This document shows positions 48,443 to 61,400 of a stretch of 64,000 bases of DNA, piece by piece. Position 1 is the stretch's first letter. The number at the start of each line of letters is the position of its first letter. Source of the DNA: Clonostachys chloroleuca (Eukaryota > Ascomycota > Sordariomycetes > Hypocreales > Bionectriaceae); assembly GCA_037952775.1 (NCBI GenBank), contig JBANAY010000004.1:12028001-12092000 (forward strand), in the 5' to 3' direction. The position numbers were made by a program, and so were the translations under genes. Below the pieces are notes generated by a model. The model was not told where the DNA came from and searched no databases. It was given only the letters and a program-made list of their open reading frames with translations.

Positions 48443-50148
48443 AATGCTGGCATGCCTGGTACTTGGCGTCTCTAGGAAGTTGGGGACGAGGCAAGGGTGG
48501 CGGACTACTTCCAGAAGCAAAGGAATACAGAAAAGCGATGAGGAGGTTCAAGGGAAGCGCGTTTTGGATGAAGCTGAAATGGCGATAGTGCTGGTGGAGG
48601 TCGCGTCATGAAACGGACCCCGAGGGGGAGCTACCTCAAAGGAATGAAGACGAAGCAAAAGATGCTAACAACGCCTCCTCCAGGGAATGAAGGCGCGACG
48701 GGGTGTAGGAGTCGACAGGAGCAAGAGGCAGGAGACACAGACGAGGCCACAGGCGCAGTTGACCCAGGAGGGCTGTCAGGATGTGTACGAAATCCAATGG
48801 TGATAAGATCAAGCTGGGCATTGTCCAATGAGCGCTGATGCCTGCTGACTCGGACGGCCTTACCCTTAGCTGGGGCTCCCTCTAACAGCCCCCAAGCTCC
48901 ATCAAGGGACTCGCCCCCGGATGCCCCACCACAGCACCAGCATGAGCTCTTCCAGGGGACTAAAGCCGCTAGTCTTCGGGCCAAGCTCAGCGGAGGCGAT
49001 CTGGCCACTGGGGACAGATGAATGCATGCATAAACCTACAGCTCATGGATGGCACCAGCAAAGGCACAAGTCTCGCTCTCCACTAAGGGCCAATGGCGGG
49101 GAATACCTCAGCATCGTAGGCGGGCAGTGGGTTAAGCCTCACGACAGTGTCAAAGTCCCCCTCTAAGAATTAATCAGCCGACCTCTCAAGGCTGCTTCCG
49201 GTCAGAGGTACAGGTCAGCTACACTACACCACGATGTTCATCAACTTGATGCCTCTTTGAGAAGAGAGGACACAGTAACACTCGTCATTCCTCCCCCTTT
49301 CTCCAAAAGCTTCGCCTCAGCTGGCATCATAAATTAGTACGACCTCACACGGAAAGTGGCAGGACAGACAAAGGTCCTCCATGCGATATGTGACAGCTGG
49401 CGTACGTATGTGCTTACACAGCCTTCCGCGCAATATGTCCCAGCAGCCCAACGGTCTTGAAGATCTCACTAGAAAGGATGGATTTTCGTAGTAGCATCGG
49501 GGATGAATTCATCAGATACAAGATGACTCGGGTAAGCAATGCGTAACATCACCCCTACCTCGCCGTCTGTTCCGCAAGTTGTTCGGTGCGTGCCACATCC
49601 AGACAAATACCGAAGCGACCATGTCAGTACATTGATAGTATTTGCACTACATTCAACTGGTCGAGTTCTACACACTAAATTCTATCCTCTTTTTCGTTAG
49701 TAGTGACCCAAGATCAGAAAGTCATCGCGTTGTTTAGCACTGGCACTGATCCGAGTTGCATGAGTAATAAGTGAGGCAGAAAGACGTCTCAGTTTAGACA
49801 TCAACGCCCAACTACCAAAGCAACAAGGGCATCCCAGGGTTAGATCAGAAAGTTTCAAGTTAAGGTACTAGCTAAGGGTAGGGCAGGATCCCCTGCCACG
49901 AGGACAATTCTTGTTAGAAAGGAACTTCTCATCTGGTAAGTGGAATAAAAGCCACCACGATCAGTTGGGAGATACAATGGCTGTGTCAGTAGTATCCGCC
50001 TATTAACAATCTAGGGTCCGATGAGAAAGAAAACAGAAATACAAAGGCGACTGAAATGTCAGTAATTCTCCTGCCCCGGTTAATTTCCAGCCATCAGTAA
50101 ACGTAGCACGACGCAGGACCGCTACGTCGGTCTCTTATACTAGCAAGT
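48443..50148. other. Intergenic region, 1.7 kb
   Basis: Promoter of Pff1 on the left and 3' region of BBP on the right. No convincing ORF, RNA or repeat. The minus-strand frame upstream of the Pff1 start (to 48520) is not conserved-looking. Confidence 0.45.
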
Positions 50149-52217
50149 TTAAGCACCAGGAGGTGGAGGCGGCGGGGGTTGGTCGCTTGGAGGGGGAGGT
50201 GGTGGGTGATCACCTGGGGGAGGGGGTGGGGGGCATCTCCTGCTGGGGGAGGTGGAGGCACAGCTCCGCCGTATTGTTGGATGAGTGAGTTCAAACCAGT
50301 GGCATCCAAACCTGGGGGAGCAGGGAGACCCGAGGCCCCAACCGGTGGAAGACCAGGAGGAGCTCCCATTCCAGGTGCGGCACTGTAACCACCATATCCG
50401 GGGTAGCTACCGTATCCACCTTGCGTTCCGGGAGCTTGTTGTTGCCAAGGCGGAGCAGCTGAAGAGCCACCACCATACCCTCCCTGGTTGTAGTCCTGGC
50501 CATAGTAGTTGTTACTGTTCTGGTTGTCTCGCCCACGGTCGTTGCGGTCTCTGGCCCATGGCGCCGCTGAGCCAGAGCCAGAGCCTGAACCTGAACCATT
50601 ATTGTTAGAGTCGTTATTGCGCGATCGCCAGGGGGCAGGACCGCCTGTAGGTCCGCGCTGCCATGGCTTGGCATCGCCGCCTCGGTCGTTGTAGGCCCCA
50701 GGGCCTGCTTCGATCTGGGCAGGCGCTGAGCCGCCGCCAAGTTCCTGCATGAGTTGCTATTCAAGATGTCAGTCATTGATCTGCAAAAGTGAAGGATGGC
50801 GGGGGAAAGACATACCTCCATTTCACGGTCAACAGCATCGCCGCCACCTGGTCTCCCGTTGGGGCGGCCATCATTGTTACGCCAGTTAGCACCCTTCTGT
50901 CGCTCAGGGCAATCACGGGCCATGTGACCAGCGTTACCGCAGACACGACAAATGATGCTAGCTGTAAGATTCTGTCGCTCAGGGCAGTCATACTTGCGGT
51001 GTCCAATCTTGCCGCAGTTCTGACAAGCTTGGTTTTCATCATCTCGGAGGGTACCGTTCAGGGCAGCAAGTTCTCGAAGTTGGTTACGCTTGAGTTCGTT
51101 CTGTCCTTCGGGGATAGAAGCAGCCTGCGAAAACATTAGCGAGGAACAAAGATGGTTTTGGACTTGAACACTTACCGTTTCAATCACATTATGAATGAGC
51201 TGCTTTGCCTTGTTGATCTTTCTTCTTCGGTGTCGGCCATGATCAGGCAGTGGAGATCTTCCTCCTGGTTGCTAGAGTGGGCAGCGTCAGAGCGGCCTTT
51301 GCCTTCCTTGACGGAGCCCTTGCCACGAATGGCAATCTTAGCACCAGAATCTCCTTCCATCTTCTTCAATGTGTTACCACGGGGCCCGATAAGTAAGCCA
51401 ACTTCATTGCGGAGAAATCTGAGTGTTAGTATCTGTTAAGTCATAATAAAGGTATTGATCCTTCCATGTAAAGGACCAGCCTGATCGAAACACATAGAGA
51501 AGTGGGTTTGATCAGACTCCCAGAAAGGTAGAACGGAGGTTAGGGGGGTTAGGAGGGAGTCATGGTTAGGGTTAGCAATCATACTGAAGTTAATTTCCGG
51601 GTAGTCATTGACAGGCACATAGACCTTTTCTTGGGTCTTGGTTGGCCTGCGGTAATCCTGTGGTGGGTGGTAGTTAGGAATAGTCTTCATCGCCTTCTCA
51701 ATCAACTTGTGGCGCTCGTCTTCGAGTCGCTTTCGATATCGGTATTCTCGCGTGTTGATACGTCGGCCATGGTTGTCGTATTGGGGGGCTGGAGAAGGAG
51801 ATCTAGTTACCAAGAAATTAGTATGTGGGAAAATGCAGAAAAATCATTTGCAGGAACAGAAAGGGCATACCTGTCGCCATCAGCGGGAACAACATCATCG
51901 ATACGAAGCTTTTGACTGATCTCCTCAATTCGGAGATGCAGGGTATACGCCTCTAACTGTTCACTCGTCATGGACGACATGATAGCGGTCGGCAAACCCA
52001 TCAAGCCAGCAGCCTTGTTCTCGGATGCATCGCCCCATCGATTTCGCTTCTTGCGGCGGCGCGGGCCATCTGCTTCGCTTCGAGGTTCGGGGTCGCGTCC
52101 ACGCTTCAGGTCGACGCTGCTCGTTTCGGGCTGTTCTTCGTCTTCACCTCCGAAGCGGCGGCGGCTCCCTAAGGGGATGTTGTTTGACCCGGTGATTCCT
52201 TGGTGTCTCCAAGACAT
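50149..52217 (-). CDS. bbp: Branchpoint-bridging protein BBP/SF1 (Msl5), two frame breaks
   Basis: Exons 52217-51871, 51802-51585, 51401-51176, 51124-50816 and 50756-50149, about 569 residues. It binds the branch site (UACUAAC) in pre-mRNA and bridges U2AF and U1 in the commitment complex. Domains in order: an N-terminal Arg/Lys region and the SF1 helix-hairpin ([20 protein letters not shown]), a KH-QUA2 domain with the GPRG loop ([15 protein letters not shown]) and QLIHNVIET, two CCHC zinc knuckles ([14 protein letters not shown] and [14 protein letters not shown]), a Gly/Ser/Asn-rich region and a Pro-rich tail ending PPPPPPGA. Exon 3 loses frame at the T-run 51219-51221 (ADTEEE to [10 protein letters not shown]); the last exon loses frame at the G-run 50228-50233 in the proline codons. 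Adding one base at each restores splice phase and the natural stop at 50149-50151. The second intron (183 nt) is unusually rich in CTAAC motifs. Confidence 0.92.
51402..51584 (-). promoter_or_regulatory. CTAAC-rich second intron of the BBP gene
   Basis: On the coding strand, four CTAAC copies lie close together (plus-strand GTTAG at 51539, 51548, 51565 and 51571) near the donor side, plus one perfect TACTAAC (51425-51431) near the acceptor. The acceptor that keeps frame and gives the conserved [12 protein letters not shown] is AAG at 51402. A nearer CAG at about 51419 lies only about 8 nt beyond the branch A and would add 17 nt and a stop. This may be a self-regulatory intron bound by BBP; that is inference. 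Confidence 0.4.
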
Positions 52218-53603
52218 CTTGCTGATGTTATTTCTGTGTCGTGATGAAGAGGATGAAAAATACACGTCCCAAGAAACCGTGATTTGGCTAGAGAAGTTAG
52301 TGGTGTGGTGTGGCAATTTCTCTGGAGGATACTCGGATCGGCCTAACACTTTTCCGAATTTTGAACGCGGGGTGTGGGTACAATCACGTGATATTCCAAA
52401 CCGCGCTTTCTTGTTTCTGCAACTACCTACCCTAAACATCTAGTAACTGTATTGATATGCGGTGATGAGCTTCCTCTCTTGGGGGGCATGGCCGAGTTAT
52501 ATATCGACCAACCCTTGTTAGAGTTTTTGAGATGTTGATGCCTATGCCTAGGCTACATGTGTTAAGGTAGTTTTTAACTTTTTCGGTGTTGAATGTTTGG
52601 GTACTGATGGATCGCAATTATTCTTCTTATGTTCCAAAAGGGACTTGGTGAGCAAGCACGGGTGTGGCCTAATCTTGAGGTAACCCTCTTTTATTTCACG
52701 GGCAAAACAAAAACGGAAATAAGCACCGATATGCACCAGCAAGGCAAGGCGTATATAGTTACGTCCAAGATGATGTCAAGTGTAAAATAATTTAGGAAGC
52801 CAACCTAAGTATAATTTCATTGCATTAAGCAGCCGAATATTATAGCAATAAATTCGTTATTCAATTAAACTACAGGTGATTTGATGAGAAAGCAATACGT
52901 TTTATTTGGTGTTCACAAATCCGAGAGCTTCTTCGTTATTACGAGTCGCTGTCCGATACTATTTGACCCCTCGGTTAGCAGGAGCATTGGCCGGGCGTGG
53001 CTATGTTAGAGTTCCGAACCTGCACCTACGATGGTAAAGCAAACATGAGGAATACGGAGCTAGAAGAGATATCGTTTTGGATTTCCTTGACCCAGGTATG
53101 TCCAAAACTTAAATAGTCTTTCTAAGTAAGGCCATCTTCAACTTTGAGAAGTCTCAGGGCATGCCATTTTCTCCGTGAAGAAAGCCACCACCACCAGTCA
53201 TATGAGGGCCTATTTGGAGTATCGAGTGATCACTTAGAAATCGAACTGTTCAATCGGTGAATAGAAGTCTTAAATTGTGTGATCCAATGCACACTCAGCT
53301 AAAAAGACAAACATGGTACTTTTGTACTGGCGAACCTGCTTTTCGAAAACAAGACGCGAAGAAAGTAAACAGCCCTGCTATAATAAAAGAAAGACAAAAT
53401 CGAATCCAAATCCCACTTTACACCAGATCAGAACCTAACCAAGAAAATAATAACTCGCAGTCAAGAACAAGGAATAGCGCAAATCGAGTCCCGGTGAGGG
53501 TATTGGTCTAGGGTAACATAGGAAAGCGAGGAAAGCAAAGGTATAGGGCGAACGAAAATCGTTGCCGGAAGGGGGGTTGCCAAAGATTAACTGGACCAGC
53601 CAG
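52218..53603. other. AT-rich intergenic region, 1.4 kb
   Basis: BBP promoter on the left (to about 52,430), then AT-rich sequence to the 3' side of the dioxygenase gene. No gene, RNA or repeat recognised. Confidence 0.45.
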
Positions 53604-54913
53604 TTAATCATCCAGGACGAAAGCAGCAGAACCTGCTGAGTACTTGGGGATTTTGTACGTGGCGGCTGGGTCCAAAGCGTACAGGCCGTTGTTGAACCTC
53701 CCGCCATAGGCCTTGAGCCATGGCTCAAGCATGGTTCCCGGGATGCTCCAGCCCAACCGCTGGTTATGAAGCCAGAGTCGCACAAGATGCCGCGAGTTGT
53801 CTGGGCCATCCTGATAAGCATCGCGTCGATGTATGACTGCCCAGTTATTAAAGAACAACATGTCTCCTTTCTTAAGACTCAGTTTGATTTCGGCGGATTT
53901 GGCAACTTCGGAAACACGATCGAGGACTCGTCTCTGAGTTTCAGTAAGTTTCGGAATCTTCGTATTGGGGTCGGCCTTGGGGTGGGGTCCAAATCGATGA
54001 GGATCCATGCTGCTCATAAGCCGGCCGTCGTGGAAGGCAAGGGCTTGCCCAAGATAGAAGCGCTCAAGTCGTCCGGACCTGTTGGGAAGAAAGATTAAGT
54101 TAGCTCGTGATTTAATCGGATAGAGGTTGTGGTTATATGTGAGTGGCTTACGTTTGAACTGGCCAATTAGGCTCGAGTAGAACCCTGCGCTCCTCGTCTG
54201 TGAGCTTGTTGTACACGGTTGTGACATGGGTAAGGTAAGTGTTGCCCCCATGTCCCGCAGTTGACCGAGCTAAAAGAGCAAGGATATCGGCTCCCATATC
54301 GTTGTGGAAAGGCTGGAAAAGTTAGTTCTAAGACTCAGCGATGAGAGAGCAAAATAGCACATACCAAGGCTTTGGTCGAGTGAATACCATGCCGGACCGA
54401 CTCAGGAACATTCCAAAGCTTCGAGCTGGTAATATGAGCTACAATCATTATTAGTATCCATTATTTGAACCAATTGGTCACATCAAGAGGTATTCACTCA
54501 CTCAACATATTTCCAGCCCCGTCTTGCGCACCCCGTTGATCCGCGACATAGCTTGCTACACCAAGGTAGATGATAGTAGCCTCTTCAACCGTGTATTGAT
54601 CGATATCCAAGCCGGAGAGAACAAAGAACGCTTGTCGAGGGTCATGCAAATCGTTTGCGAGTTTCTCGAGTTTTTGAGAAAGAATCGGGAGAGGGAAGGA
54701 TCTCTGGTTGACCTCCTCTACTTCTAGACCGAAACCTGTGCCATGATTAGCCGCTAGAACGCTTTCCCGCTTCAGAAATCCGATTGGCTCACTTTTGAAG
54801 TGCTGCAGAGCCCTTCTGATCTCTTCCTTGTCGTCCTCGGTAAACTGCAAGACCCACTCATCCTTGCCATAGTTGCGCGGCAGCGGGAGGCTGAGGGGGA
54901 TGTCGTCAGTCAT
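53604..54913 (-). CDS. TauD/TfdA-family Fe(II)/2-oxoglutarate dioxygenase
   Basis: Exons 54913-54502, 54438-54365, 54312-54152 and 54078-53604, 373 residues, all junctions in phase with GT...AG ends. The fold is clavaminate-synthase-like. The iron-binding His-x-Asp is FHNDMG at the start of exon 3 (about His165 and Asp167). The distal His and the 2-oxoglutarate-binding Arg lie in SRHLVRLWLHNQ. Other family features are GNTYLTHVTTVYN, KGDMLFFNNWAVIHRRDAY and the N-terminal IGFLKRESV region. Relatives oxidise taurine, sulfonates, carnitine precursors or other small acids; many fungal members are uncharacterised, so the substrate is open. No signal peptide, so probably cytosolic. Ordinary composition, no breaks. 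Its nearest neighbour, BBP, is unrelated. Confidence 0.9.
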
Positions 54914-57900
54914 AGTTGCTGTATTGGCTCAACTTATTTTCGCTTATGCAGCCTTGTGGGTTCACTTCACGTCAAGATCTCGTGCCGGTAGTCAATCAGC
55001 TCGTTGTTATTGTTGCTGAGCATGTCTAGCCAAGTCCAGAAGGATATGGCGAGCTCATCATCATTTATACGAATTGGAAGTGAGTAATACTCGATCGATC
55101 GTTGAGCTTTAACAGCCCCTTAGAGGACACCGTCCTGGCGTTCCATAACGGAGAGCAACATTTTCAAGCCAACTTTTTAGTCTGAGGCTTGTACTTCCAC
55201 CAAACACCGGGTGGGTGTTCACGAGCCAACGTGACATATGTGCGTGTTGGTAGATGGAGTTGGTCCTAAATTAGAGCCCTGGACCCCATTTGCGCCCTAT
55301 GAAGGACCCAACAGGAAATTCGAAGTCAGATGACCGGATGGACATGTCCCAAATATTCCGGGGCCGTCTTGGGGCCGTCAAGGCATCTTTTCCCTTGATA
55401 GGTCCGTAATTTAGTCTTCTGTTGTTCACCAAGGTCCTGGATCATTCTTTTGGGTTCACCGAGACGTTCGTCGGCTGCCTGCCGACAGTTTAGAAAACAA
55501 GTTGGTGGATTGAACCATGTATGACGTCGCTTGGTCCTATGAAAGAAAGGAGGCTGACTAGACTTACATGCAGCCTCATCAGTCCTCATGCTCGATTACA
55601 TCGTGCCCAGCATCAGGCTTCTATCTATGAGTAGTATGATTGGCTTGGCTACGTGCAAAACCTGCTCAAATGGTCAAGATGACTCGTGAATTGAGATTGG
55701 ATGCATTGCAGAACCTTTGCGTTGGGATGGATGTGTGGGGGCTTAGAGCAGGTTGTATTTCTGTTGGTTGTGAATCATGGACCGGGAAAGTTCTAAGTCG
55801 CTATATTCTTCTCCTATGGTAGTCTAATACTTGACCCTTTCCACTCTTATTAGTGTAGGGGCGACAAGTGTGCCTAAGGGACCAGGGATAAGCATTGCTT
55901 TCACTAGGCAGTGCTAGGGATAAGCTACTCGGCGGGAGACTAGGTACTAGCATCGATTGTTCTATTGTTCCGTTTAGATACCTAAATCGATTTACACATC
56001 TCCACTCTGATCCTGAGGCTCGTCACGCCATGTTGGTGATTCAAATAGGCAGACCATGGGTTCTCCGTATGATGACCCAACAAGTCGCCGATCTATCTGC
56101 ATCAACTCTACTCTCACCTCTTCTTTTCTTCTTTTCTTCCTCTCGCTTTTGGCGTCCCCCCTCCTTGCATTGACTCACACCGACCTTGACGGCGTCGAAA
56201 TGAAGTCACACGACGGGATTGCCGAGAGACGATGGCCTACAACAACGCCTTGGAGGATGCTCCATTGTTGATGACCACTGAATATGAACGCAAACTCTTG
56301 CGTGGATACGCGTAATATTGCCATCTTTCTTGTCGCCTTACAGCAGCAGCTTTGCATGGCAAGGCAGACAGACTTGCATACCTATGTAGCGACTCACACC
56401 GAGACTTGATAAATACAATGCACTAGGCCACCCAAGTTGAGGGAGCTGGATGGGCCAACTGGCGTTCCTTTTTTTGGGTGTGGGGGAGGCACTGGTCAGC
56501 GGCTAGAGAGCCAACCACGCGCGTGCAATGATCGTTGTTTTAGGCAAAAGGGAGGCCACAAGGACAAAATGGGGGCGCTCGCCTTGCACTTGGAAAGGAC
56601 AGCCTCATGGGATTGGACGTGATTCCTGGACCCGGATGGGTCTTCTTCTAGTGGGTTTGAGAAACAGCTACAGCCACGATTTGAAGGCTGAGCAGCCAAC
56701 ATAACTAGCACAGAGCGTGCATCGCATGGTCCACCACCGAAATCGACCTCCGTCAAGGAGGCCGCTGACGGGCATGCCGTCAATAAATGGATAAGAAGGT
56801 TATTCTTGACCAGAGTAAGGCTGTGTTCACATCCATCGCCCTTGCCAGTATGCACTTGGCTTTTAGTGTATGCGTTGGTCGGTCGCAGACATATCGGTCA
56901 GATCTTGCACGGCAAACTGGATGGTGTGTGTGGAGAGTGTGATAATCGATGGCGGCCGATTGCGTGGGCAAGGTAATGTGGGCGACTGACTGGACATTCA
57001 TTACCTCAGTATTAGCACAAACTTATGCCTCACCCACGCTGCAACAGAGTCCAGGGCAGGCCTGTGCAATCTGCACGGGGCCCACTGTAATAATTTACTG
57101 CTGGCGGGGGAAGCCACGCACGTTAGGTGTGATCGCCTCCGCTGCTGCCCAGGTACAGTACATCCATGGATCGCTGCCAGCGTGGCCCGGTGCGTGCGGG
57201 AGGAGCCTCTACTGCCTCTGTATAATGATTATCAGGGAAATTTGGCCATCGGCACATGCTATAATTGTTATGTAGCCAGCAGGCGAAAGACAGGATAGAG
57301 AATAGGAAGGTGGCCAGATGCTACGTATACCTGTGTCTCGGCTCAAGAGCAAATTCTAGATACAGAGTTGCAGACGGGTCTACGGATTCTAGTCCGGGCC
57401 GGGATTAGGCCCAAGTGAACAGGCAAGGCTGCCCCAAAAGAGAGGAAAAACAGGCATCCAACCTGGCAGGCGCCGAAAACGAACATAGCGGGTTCTGGGA
57501 GGTGCCGCGGGGGCCAGGGAGCCAATTTATTGGTGTGCCGCCCGTCTCCTGCCTGGTGACCGCAGAGCCTCAACGTTGGGAGTCTTGCCCATCGCCCACC
57601 CTGCCGCCTAGCGACCCAGGCATCTCCCCCCAAATTTCAACTGTCTCTGAGGGGATAATTACCGCCTGCAAGGGAGGGCGAGCCCTCTGAATTTGATGCC
57701 CCATCCACCCTTCAGCCCTCCCTTGGCCCCGCTGGACGCTGTCTTGGCCCCTGACAATTGGCCCTCCCGTTCGCCAAGCCCCGGAATACATTGCGGATAT
57801 GCACCTGAAGCCCAGCCAAAATGCACTGTGCGCTTGCTGCCGATGTCATCGAGCCTGTGCTAAGTTGTGCCGAATTTCTGCTCAGCGCCTGGGTCAGCGC

Positions 57901-58417
57901 CTCTTCCTCCTCACATTCCTTACCTGCTGGCTGCCTCATCATTGGAACGCAGGATCACAGGTCGCTTTGTACGCCTGCCGTCAGCCTCTTGACCAGAACT
58001 TGAACCCAGCCAGAAGGCAACCACTGTGGAATCGCCATCCCCGTCTAAACCCTTAATCTCGCATGATCACCACTGGCTGATGCGAGCCACCCGCGCCTGA
58101 GCTGCAAGTTGTCGGCCCACTGATACCACACGCTTTCCGCTTGCCCACAATTGACTTTACCGTACACCACTAACCACGCTAGCTGACGGGCGGCTGCACC
58201 CATCCATCTCAGTACTGACGGTTCCGCGCCGCGGCTCGTCTCTTCTACCAGGGCCTCACCCGTCCTCGCTCCTGCCATACATACGCTAACTGGGTTTTTG
58301 CCTATTCATTCATCTTTCTGATCGATAAGGGCAGGTCGAAAGCGGTCTTGAATTACTTCATCTCTTCTGATACCGACTAGATCAATTATTTTCTCTTCTT
58401 GCGTGCTCCTCCAGTCG
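54914..58417. other. Intergenic region, 3.5 kb
   Basis: Divergent spacer between the dioxygenase and the Zn2Cys6 regulator. Only short, mutually overlapping ORFs with no motifs. CT-rich sequence at 56,110-56,160 and 57,590-57,780. The last few hundred bases probably hold the promoter and leader of the regulator. No RNA gene or mobile element seen. Confidence 0.4.
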
Positions 58418-61400
58418 ATGAATGCCATCTTCCCGGGCCCTATGATGGATTATACCCCCTTCTCTCCCCCTCAGAGATATGTGAAGGGGGAACGGAACTT
58501 GGACGAAGCATGGCATATTGCCCAGACGCTGGCGTAAGTGGACCAAGTTCCTATCTGTCTTACCATCCATCCCTACCACAGTCAGATCCCAAGCCACCAA
58601 CGCAAGAGTGAGCATACGCTACTCTCTATCTTGCCAATCCTGACTATCACCTTATGATCCAGGACATCACTTCGCCCCTAAGCCCTATGGAGAGGTCAAG
58701 AAACTTATTCCATAGCTTCCGTGTTACCACTTCTCTCAGCCCTACACTACTACCATCTAGGACTGCATCGTGCATTGGTGGCATCTCCACTGACTCACAT
58801 GTTGGCTCAGGACCAACAACCGCCAGCTTTAAAGCGAAGGAGGAACAACCCCCCAACCCAGACCACAGGACCGATTCCCCAGCACACCACTAGGGCTTTT
58901 CATCAGCGAGGTCGTGTTCGGCTAGACGAACAGGTTGCATTTGCCAATCAGACTCTCAGTTTCCTTCCATGTCATCCTGGCGTGAACCCGCCAGCTGGTT
59001 CAGATGACAATGGAGTCTTCGTTGGTAGTCTTTCCCAACTTACGGCTGCCAACAATACGCTTGCAAACGCACCCTTCCCACACGCGCCTCCTCATCCCCT
59101 GGCTGTTGAAACAGATTTCTTGATGCGCTACTCCGGGCCAACCGACAGGCTGAATTTCCAATATGCCGCCCCCCAACCTCCGTTTACTGAGGGGCCTTTC
59201 CCATCATCGACAGAGGAAAATCATCAACCTCCGCCCGCGTCAGTTGATAGCTGGCCGGTTGAAGACTCTGCGTCTATAGACGGCATTTTTTTCCCTCTAA
59301 CACAATACCAGCCTACACAATTTGCCCCCGCTCTACCTTGGCCGTCGCTTTACCCGCACTTCAGCGGCCTACCTGGATCACAGCCGCCACTAGTATCTGA
59401 ACATCCAGGTTACTTAGGTATAGGCACAGATGCTTCCCCAACGCCCTATCATTCTGACGCTTGCTGCTCAACGGCAGAACCCTTGTCGTCTCAGCCGGGA
59501 ACATTCAAGAGCAGCGGCACCTTATGTCTTCCTAGCCCGCCCGAGAGCAATCCATCGTATCATCGAGACATACAAAGCCCCTTTTCTCTTCATAACGAAC
59601 CTCAGGAGAGACAGGATTTCCAAGTCGGTCAGATCTGTAATGCAGACGCTGTAGCGGGTATTGGACAACGCTTCTATGGACCAGGAACACCTCTATATAC
59701 AACTTCCGAGAGAAGCGAATCGAGCGAGCAGTCTATTGGGGCCGCCATAGGTTTAACATTCCCTTTCCCTCCCGAATGTCATTATGTTGGCACCGAGGAG
59801 AACAGCGAGCCGAGCGTCTCTGATTCCCTCGGTACTGAAAAAGAAGAGAACCCTGGCGAATCCCACAATGCTTGTTCTGGGTCTAGTAAGGGAAAGAAGC
59901 CCGCAATTAAGACATGTGTGCGGTGTCGGTTCCAAAAGCAAAAAGTGAGCTTTGTCTCCTCATCCACCTCCTCGCCTACTGACTTTCCTCCAGTGCATTC
60001 TTGATCCTACGGATCCGGATGGACCATGTATTCCCTGTCAGAGTGTCTCACGAACCTCGAAGAAGACAATTCACCGAACTCCGTGTTTTCACAACAAAAT
60101 TACCGATAATGTGCTTTTCCGTAGTGGCGGTCTGGGTCTAACACGGCGCTGGACAGGCACTGAGATGAAAAACATTGTCACTCCTCTTCAAGCTCGGAAC
60201 CCCCGGACGATCGAATTCACGCAATCGGCGGAACAAAAGCCGATCGTTATCAACGTCGTACCCTTCGAACCCATTGAAGGCGACATCACATCAAGATTTT
60301 GGACTATAATTGAGAATGGTGTAGTCGTTCAAAAGTCCAAGGAGATCAAGCCGTTCTGTCTGGCAAATATTCGCCGAACAGCGATCTACTTCGAGCAGTA
60401 TATTAATGAAAACGCGGTTGAGGACTTCAGGCGCCGCGGAGCGCCAGGTTCCAGAGCGAATGCGCCCATGAGCAGTTATGACCCCATACAAGCGACATAC
60501 CGCATGGCAGTACAACACTGTGAAAGTTTCCCAGTATGTACTCCGAAGCTTGAGATGCCGGTCAAGCGAAAGATGCCCTGTTTACTAACCAGTCTTAGGA
60601 TAAGGTGAAAGCCTACGAAGGGGGCGCCTTGGTAATAAACCGAGAGAAACGACTCTTGCGGAATCTATTCCTTCTTTCGTTTGCGATACGTGAGTGATCG
60701 ATGCCCCCTCGCCTAACCCTACGTCAAATGGTCCCTAACCGATTTCAAAGGTCAAACCACCGGAAGCGCGTATATTTGTGGCGAAGACACGCTGGACATG
60801 GCGCCAGAAACAGACGATCCATCATACCCACTGCAGGGGAAAGTCTCGCTCCCGCGGATGCTACTTGCTCAATTCGACAGCATAAACCATACAAAGTTAC
60901 TCGTCCCATTAAGGATGAAGGTTTTGCGCGAGCTGGAATACCTTATCGTGCAAAATAAGAAACGCTACTGGTTTACGATATACGTCTGCTTATTTATCTT
61001 GCTGCGAGAGGCAAGTTGGATCACAGAAGACCGCTCCCGTCATGCCAAAGCAGTCCACCAAGCAAAGGTAAGCACAGGTTTCATATACGACCTCCTACTA
61101 GGCTAGTGTTCTGACTACCGCAGATTCGTTACTCTATCCCGGCATTTGTCGAAAGCCTCCAGCAAGGGTGTAATACCTTGCTTATGTTTTGGCATTACTA
61201 CAACTGTCGGCCCATGCCTGCTTCTGCTGACGCTGCAGCTCACCACACATCATTTTTGTCAGAACTCACCGTAGAGCAGTATAACCTAGTTATGTGGACC
61301 ATGACAAATTCCGATGTGCAAGAACAGCTCTCCATGTGGCGAACCTACCGAACGGAGAATGGCTTCAGTAAGACTCTAACCTAGGAACTGCTCATTTGGT

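Noticed and set aside
51539..51575. Telomere-like TTAGGG words
   Set aside because: Only two imperfect copies inside a BBP intron; better explained as CTAAC branch-like motifs. Not an interstitial telomere.
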